From an uncultured Oscillospiraceae bacterium (lineage in GTDB: Bacteria; Bacillota; Clostridia; Oscillospirales; Oscillospiraceae), in contig CAAEUZ010000113.1 in NCBI GenBank assembly GCA_900759385.1, positions 1 to 13,759 of the forward strand: a stretch of DNA of 13,759 bases, given 5' to 3'. The notes under the pieces were generated by a model. It saw only the letters and a list, made by a program, of their open reading frames with translations. It ran no database searches and was not told the DNA's origin. Positions 11,022 to 13,759 of the stretch are shown here, piece after piece; within the stretch, counting starts at the first letter, position 1, and every line of letters starts with the position of its first letter. Position numbers and translations under genes: made by a program.

Positions 11022-12986
11022 ATGGACAGCAGGAAGAATACCCAAACCCCGCGTATGGACCGCAAGACGCTCATACTCACCGTCGTCGGAGCGCTGCTGG
11101 TCATCGCGATCATCGTCATCGCCGTTGTGCTCATGCAGCGCAGCGGGGGCGACAGTTATCAGCAAAACTATGAGGCCGCGATGGAGCATTACATCGCCGG
11201 CCAGTACAGCGAGGCCATAGACGCGGCGCGTCTGGCCTACAATGAGGACGCCACGGAGGAAGCCGCGCTCATCATCGCGCGCAGCTATGCGGCCCTGGGC
11301 GACTATACGAACGCCGTCTCCACCCTGGAGGGCTGGGTGAACGCCAACGGCAGCGGCTCCGAGGCGGGAACGCTGCTGGAGGAGTACCGTGCACAGCTTG
11401 AAGGCGGGGAGGAAGACGAGAACTCCGTCACCATCGCCGGAGAGAAGTACGACAAAAACACGCAGACGCTGGTGATCTCCGACCAGACGCTCACGAGCGC
11501 CGACCTGGAGACAATCGCCTCGCTCACGGAGCTGACCAGCCTGAGCCTGAACGGATGCTCGCTGAGCGACCTCACCGTGCTGGCTCAGCTTACCGGCCTC
11601 ACCAGCCTGTCGCTGGAGAACAACTCCATCACCGACCTCACGCCGCTGGGCACTCTGCGCAGCCTCAATGCGCTCTACCTGAGCGGCAACGCGGACATCG
11701 AGTCGCTCGAACCCCTTTACGGCCTGGACGGGCTCACCACCCTGGACATACGCGGCCGCGAGATAACCGACGAGGAGCTGGAGGCGCTGCAGGAAGAGCT
11801 GCCGGGCTGCACCATCCTGACCGACACGCCCACGCAGACCGTGGTGGAGATAACTCTGGGCGGCGTTACCTTTGAGAGCGACGTGACCGAGCTCAACCTC
11901 TCCGGTCTGGGCCTGACGGACATCTCCGCCCTGAGCGCGTGCACTGCGCTCGAGTCACTCGACATATCGAACAACCAGATAAGCGACATCTCCGTGCTGG
12001 CGGCCATGCCCAACCTGAAGACGCTGAACTTCTCGTCCAACCAGGTGAGCAGCATTTCCCCGCTGCTGGCGCTGACCAACCTGGAGGTGCTGCGCTTCAG
12101 CGGGAATAATGTCAGCAATATAGCCGCCCTCTCCGGGCACACGGCCATAACAGAGCTGGACATGTCCGACAACCCCCTTGACAGTCTCACCACCCTCAGC
12201 ACGCTCACAGGGCTGAAAACGCTGACTCTCCAGTCCTGCGGCCTGGAGGATTCGGACCTGGAGGCGCTCCGGTCCATGACCTGGCTGAGCAGCCTTTCGA
12301 TTGACGGCAACACCTCTCTCACCCGCGGCGCCGTGGATGAGCTGGTGGCCGCCCTTTCCGGCACGGAGGTGCAGACGCCTGAGCAGCTCTACACCGTGGA
12401 GCTGGGCGGGCAGAGCTTCGCCGCCGACTCGGAGCAGGTGGACGCGAGCGGCCTCGGCGTCACTGACCTGGCCGGGCTGGAGAATTTCACCAGCATACTC
12501 GTGCTCAACCTCAACGACAACGAGGGCATAGACATCTCCAATGTCGGCGCCGCGCCGACGCTGCAGAGCCTGGAGCTCTCCCGCTGCGGGCTCACGGACA
12601 TATCCGCCCTGGCAAACGCCGCCGGACTCACCACCCTGAGCCTGATGCAGAACGACATCACGGATGTCTCCCCGCTCAGGCACCTGGCAAACCTGACGGA
12701 ACTGCACCTGAGCCTGAACGAGAACCTGGAGGACATCACCTCCCTGTCCATGCTCAGCAATCTGAAGACGCTCTCCCTCAACGGGACGGCCGTCACCGAC
12801 CTGAGCGCGCTGGCCGGGCTGACCAACCTGGAGACTCTGGACATCGAGGGCTGCAGGATAGACAGCATAGAGCCGCTGCTGAGCCTGAAGAATCTCCGCA
12901 CGCTCTATGCCGCCAACTGCGGACTGAGCCAGAGCGAGATAGAGGAGCTGGGCCAGGCCCTGCCGAACTGCACGATTTATACCTGA
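11022..12986 (+). CDS. Membrane-anchored extracellular protein: TPR-like stalk and three LRR blocks (654 aa)
   Basis: A short basic N-terminus (RKNTQTPRMDRK) precedes one membrane helix (17-38), so the rest should face outside. Residues 45-127 form two TPR-like helical repeats (NYEAAMEHYIAGQYSEAIDA; ARSYAALGDYTNAV). Then come three blocks of internalin-like 22-residue leucine-rich repeats (L..L.L..N.I.DLSPL). Each block opens with a V-x-[IL]-x-G-x-x-[YF] strand (136-143, 275-284, 458-466) and closes with a helix before a short strand (ELPGCTI 259-265, LSGTEV 445-450, LPNCTIY 647-653). Such folds usually bind proteins or glycans; the ligand is unknown. There is no LPXTG or cleavable signal peptide. 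GGGAGG (11011-11016) sets the start. It is second in an operon with the aminopeptidase. Confidence 0.88.
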   Translation: MDSRKNTQTPRMDRKTLILTVVGALLVIAIIVIAVVLMQRSGGDSYQQNYEAAMEHYIAGQYSEAIDAARLAYNEDATEEAALIIARSYAALGDYTNAVSTLEGWVNANGSGSEAGTLLEEYRAQLEGGEEDENSVTIAGEKYDKNTQTLVISDQTLTSADLETIASLTELTSLSLNGCSLSDLTVLAQLTGLTSLSLENNSITDLTPLGTLRSLNALYLSGNADIESLEPLYGLDGLTTLDIRGREITDEELEALQEELPGCTILTDTPTQTVVEITLGGVTFESDVTELNLSGLGLTDISALSACTALESLDISNNQISDISVLAAMPNLKTLNFSSNQVSSISPLLALTNLEVLRFSGNNVSNIAALSGHTAITELDMSDNPLDSLTTLSTLTGLKTLTLQSCGLEDSDLEALRSMTWLSSLSIDGNTSLTRGAVDELVAALSGTEVQTPEQLYTVELGGQSFAADSEQVDASGLGVTDLAGLENFTSILVLNLNDNEGIDISNVGAAPTLQSLELSRCGLTDISALANAAGLTTLSLMQNDITDVSPLRHLANLTELHLSLNENLEDITSLSMLSNLKTLSLNGTAVTDLSALAGLTNLETLDIEGCRIDSIEPLLSLKNLRTLYAANCGLSQSEIEELGQALPNCTIYT

Positions 12987-12999
12987 GCCTGCTGCATTG

Positions 13000-13027
13000 A
13001 CGGGGCGGATGCACTCATCCGCCCCGT
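13000..13027 (+). terminator. Hairpin terminator after the LRR gene
   Basis: A perfect 12-bp GC-rich stem (13000-13011 with 13016-13027) with a CACT tetraloop begins 13 bp after the stop. The following tract (TTGCTC) is poor in U, so efficiency is uncertain, but position and strength fit an operon end. Confidence 0.65.
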
Positions 13028-13071
13028 TTGCTCACCTTAAAATGGGATTTTCAAAAATTCATAAAAAATAC

Positions 13072-13100
13072 TTCAATTTTACGTATATATGTGGTAAAAT
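13072..13100 (+). promoter_or_regulatory. hpf promoter with extended -10
   Basis: TTCAAT (13072-13077, weak -35), a 17-bp spacer and TGG-TAAAAT (-10 at 13095-13100, with the TG of an extended -10 at 13092-13093) predict a start near 13107 and a leader of about 25 bases. Confidence 0.55.
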
Positions 13101-13110
13101 TCATATATAC
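13083..13110. repeat. Perfect inverted repeat over the hpf -10 box, candidate operator
   Basis: GTATATATG (13083-13091) and CATATATAC (13102-13110) are exact reverse complements, separated by 10 bp that contain the TAAAAT -10 box. This geometry suits a dimeric DNA-binding regulator that would block RNA polymerase. The right arm also covers the predicted start point. Confidence 0.65.
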
Positions 13111-13131
13111 CAACCGGAAGGGGTGTAAACC

Positions 13132-13674
13132 ATGAAGTTCACGTTTACTGAAAAGAAAATGGACGTCTCTGAGGATCTGCGTGCTTATGCCGAGAAGAAG
13201 ATCGGGAAGATAGACAAGTTCTTCAAAACGGACAGCGAAGCATTCGTGACCTTCTCCACCGAGCGCGGCCGGTTCCGCGCCGAGGTCACGATAAAGAACA
13301 ACGGGATGTTCTACCGCGTGAGCGAGCTTACCGGCGACATGTACGCCTCCATCGATTCTGCCGTTGCCAGCATCGAAAGGCAGATACGCAAGAACAAGAC
13401 CCGCCTTGAGAAAAGGCTTCGCGCTGGAGCGATAGAGCGTGAGATCAAACCCTACCAGGTCGCCGGGGACGACGCCGGCGAGGAAGAGTTCAAGGTAATC
13501 CGCAACAAGAAGTTCTATATCGCGCCCATGTCTGTCGATGAGGCAATCCTGCAGATGAATCTGCTCGAGCACGAGTTCTTCGTGTTCCGCAATGCCGATG
13601 AGCACGACGCCTTCACGGTCGTCTACCGCCGCAAGCACGGCGGCTACGGCCTGATCACGGACGAGAAGGACTGA
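13132..13674 (+). CDS. hpf: Long-form ribosome hibernation promoting factor
   Basis: The 180-aa protein has both parts of long HPF. The N-terminal S30AE/YfiA domain (about 1-97, MKFTFTEKKMDVSEDLRAY onward, with a basic end RQIRKNKTRLEKRLR) binds the 30S decoding and mRNA channel. After a linker comes the C-terminal dimerisation domain (about 121-176: VIRNKKFYIAPMSVDEAILQ, then LLEHEFFVFRNADEH and VVYRRKHGGYGLI). It pairs 70S ribosomes into inactive 100S dimers in stationary phase or stress. GGGGTG seven bases upstream sets the ATG. The gene has its own promoter with a palindromic operator candidate, which fits growth-phase control. The operon end before it makes it independently expressed. 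Confidence 0.95.
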   Translation: MKFTFTEKKMDVSEDLRAYAEKKIGKIDKFFKTDSEAFVTFSTERGRFRAEVTIKNNGMFYRVSELTGDMYASIDSAVASIERQIRKNKTRLEKRLRAGAIEREIKPYQVAGDDAGEEEFKVIRNKKFYIAPMSVDEAILQMNLLEHEFFVFRNADEHDAFTVVYRRKHGGYGLITDEKD

Positions 13675-13759
13675 GTTAAAAAGCGGCCTGCCAAACCGGA
13701 ATCGGCGGGAAGCGGGTTCAGGAGCCCATGAATCCTGAGCGAAAAGAAAGCTGAACAGC
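13675..13759 (+). other. Non-coding tail after hpf
   Basis: No gene is recognisable here. A weak hairpin pairs 13716-13723 with 13733-13740 (8 bp including one G-T) without a T-run, so it is not a convincing hpf terminator. The next gene presumably starts outside the window. Confidence 0.5.

Noticed and set aside
9746..11134. A 462-aa minus-strand open frame opposite the aminopeptidase
   Set aside because: Antisense shadow. The plus-strand M29 motifs and ribosome site are clear, and the minus frame has neither.
13728..13754. Short frame MNPERKES after hpf
   Set aside because: Only eight codons, with the putative ribosome site too close to the start. Nothing supports a gene.

Overview
The window looks like a chromosomal segment of a GC-rich, endospore-forming member of the Clostridia. 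A relative of the Oscillospiraceae is my best guess. The evidence is a pair of spore-coat-type genes, a homodimeric clostridial-type glycyl-tRNA synthetase, a long-form HPF, strong AGGAGG ribosome sites and AT-rich intergenic gaps inside GC-rich coding DNA. Family-level placement is inference, because no rRNA or other marker gene is present. I see no tRNA or rRNA gene, insertion sequence, prophage or CRISPR array.

Left part (1-3049, all minus strand, read right to left): mntP (Mn2+ efflux) and a PAP2 phosphatase form a tight operon with adjoining ends. They are followed by two small spore-coat-like genes (57 and 82 aa; the first is easily missed), then a glyoxalase I-like VOC protein whose stop overlaps the start of a LysE/RhtB exporter that runs off the left edge. 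The ribosome site of the VOC gene lies inside a hairpin whose loop is a candidate -10 box. tadA (tRNA adenosine deaminase) leaves in the other direction, only 23 bp from mntP. A PRPP-binding phosphoribosyltransferase converges on tadA across a strong hairpin.

Middle (4154-8068): a 420-bp AT-rich gap holds the phosphoribosyltransferase promoter and the promoter and structured leader of a sodium:neurotransmitter-symporter-family amino-acid transporter, which ends at a textbook terminator. Facing it is an operon of glyS (glycyl-tRNA synthetase) followed by nadE. The NAD synthetase domain of NadE is intact, but its fused glutaminase domain has lost the catalytic cysteine and the segment around the catalytic lysine, so the enzyme is probably ammonia-dependent.

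Right part (9567-13759, plus strand): an M29 aminopeptidase is followed after 28 bp by a membrane-anchored extracellular protein with TPR-like repeats and three consecutive leucine-rich-repeat blocks of similar design. Last comes hpf, the ribosome hibernation factor, whose -10 box sits in the middle of a perfect 9+9 bp inverted repeat that looks like an operator. No wholly new multi-gene system stands out. The observations most worth following are the degenerate NadE glutaminase, the VOC ribosome-site hairpin, the hpf operator candidate and the triplicated LRR protein beside the aminopeptidase.
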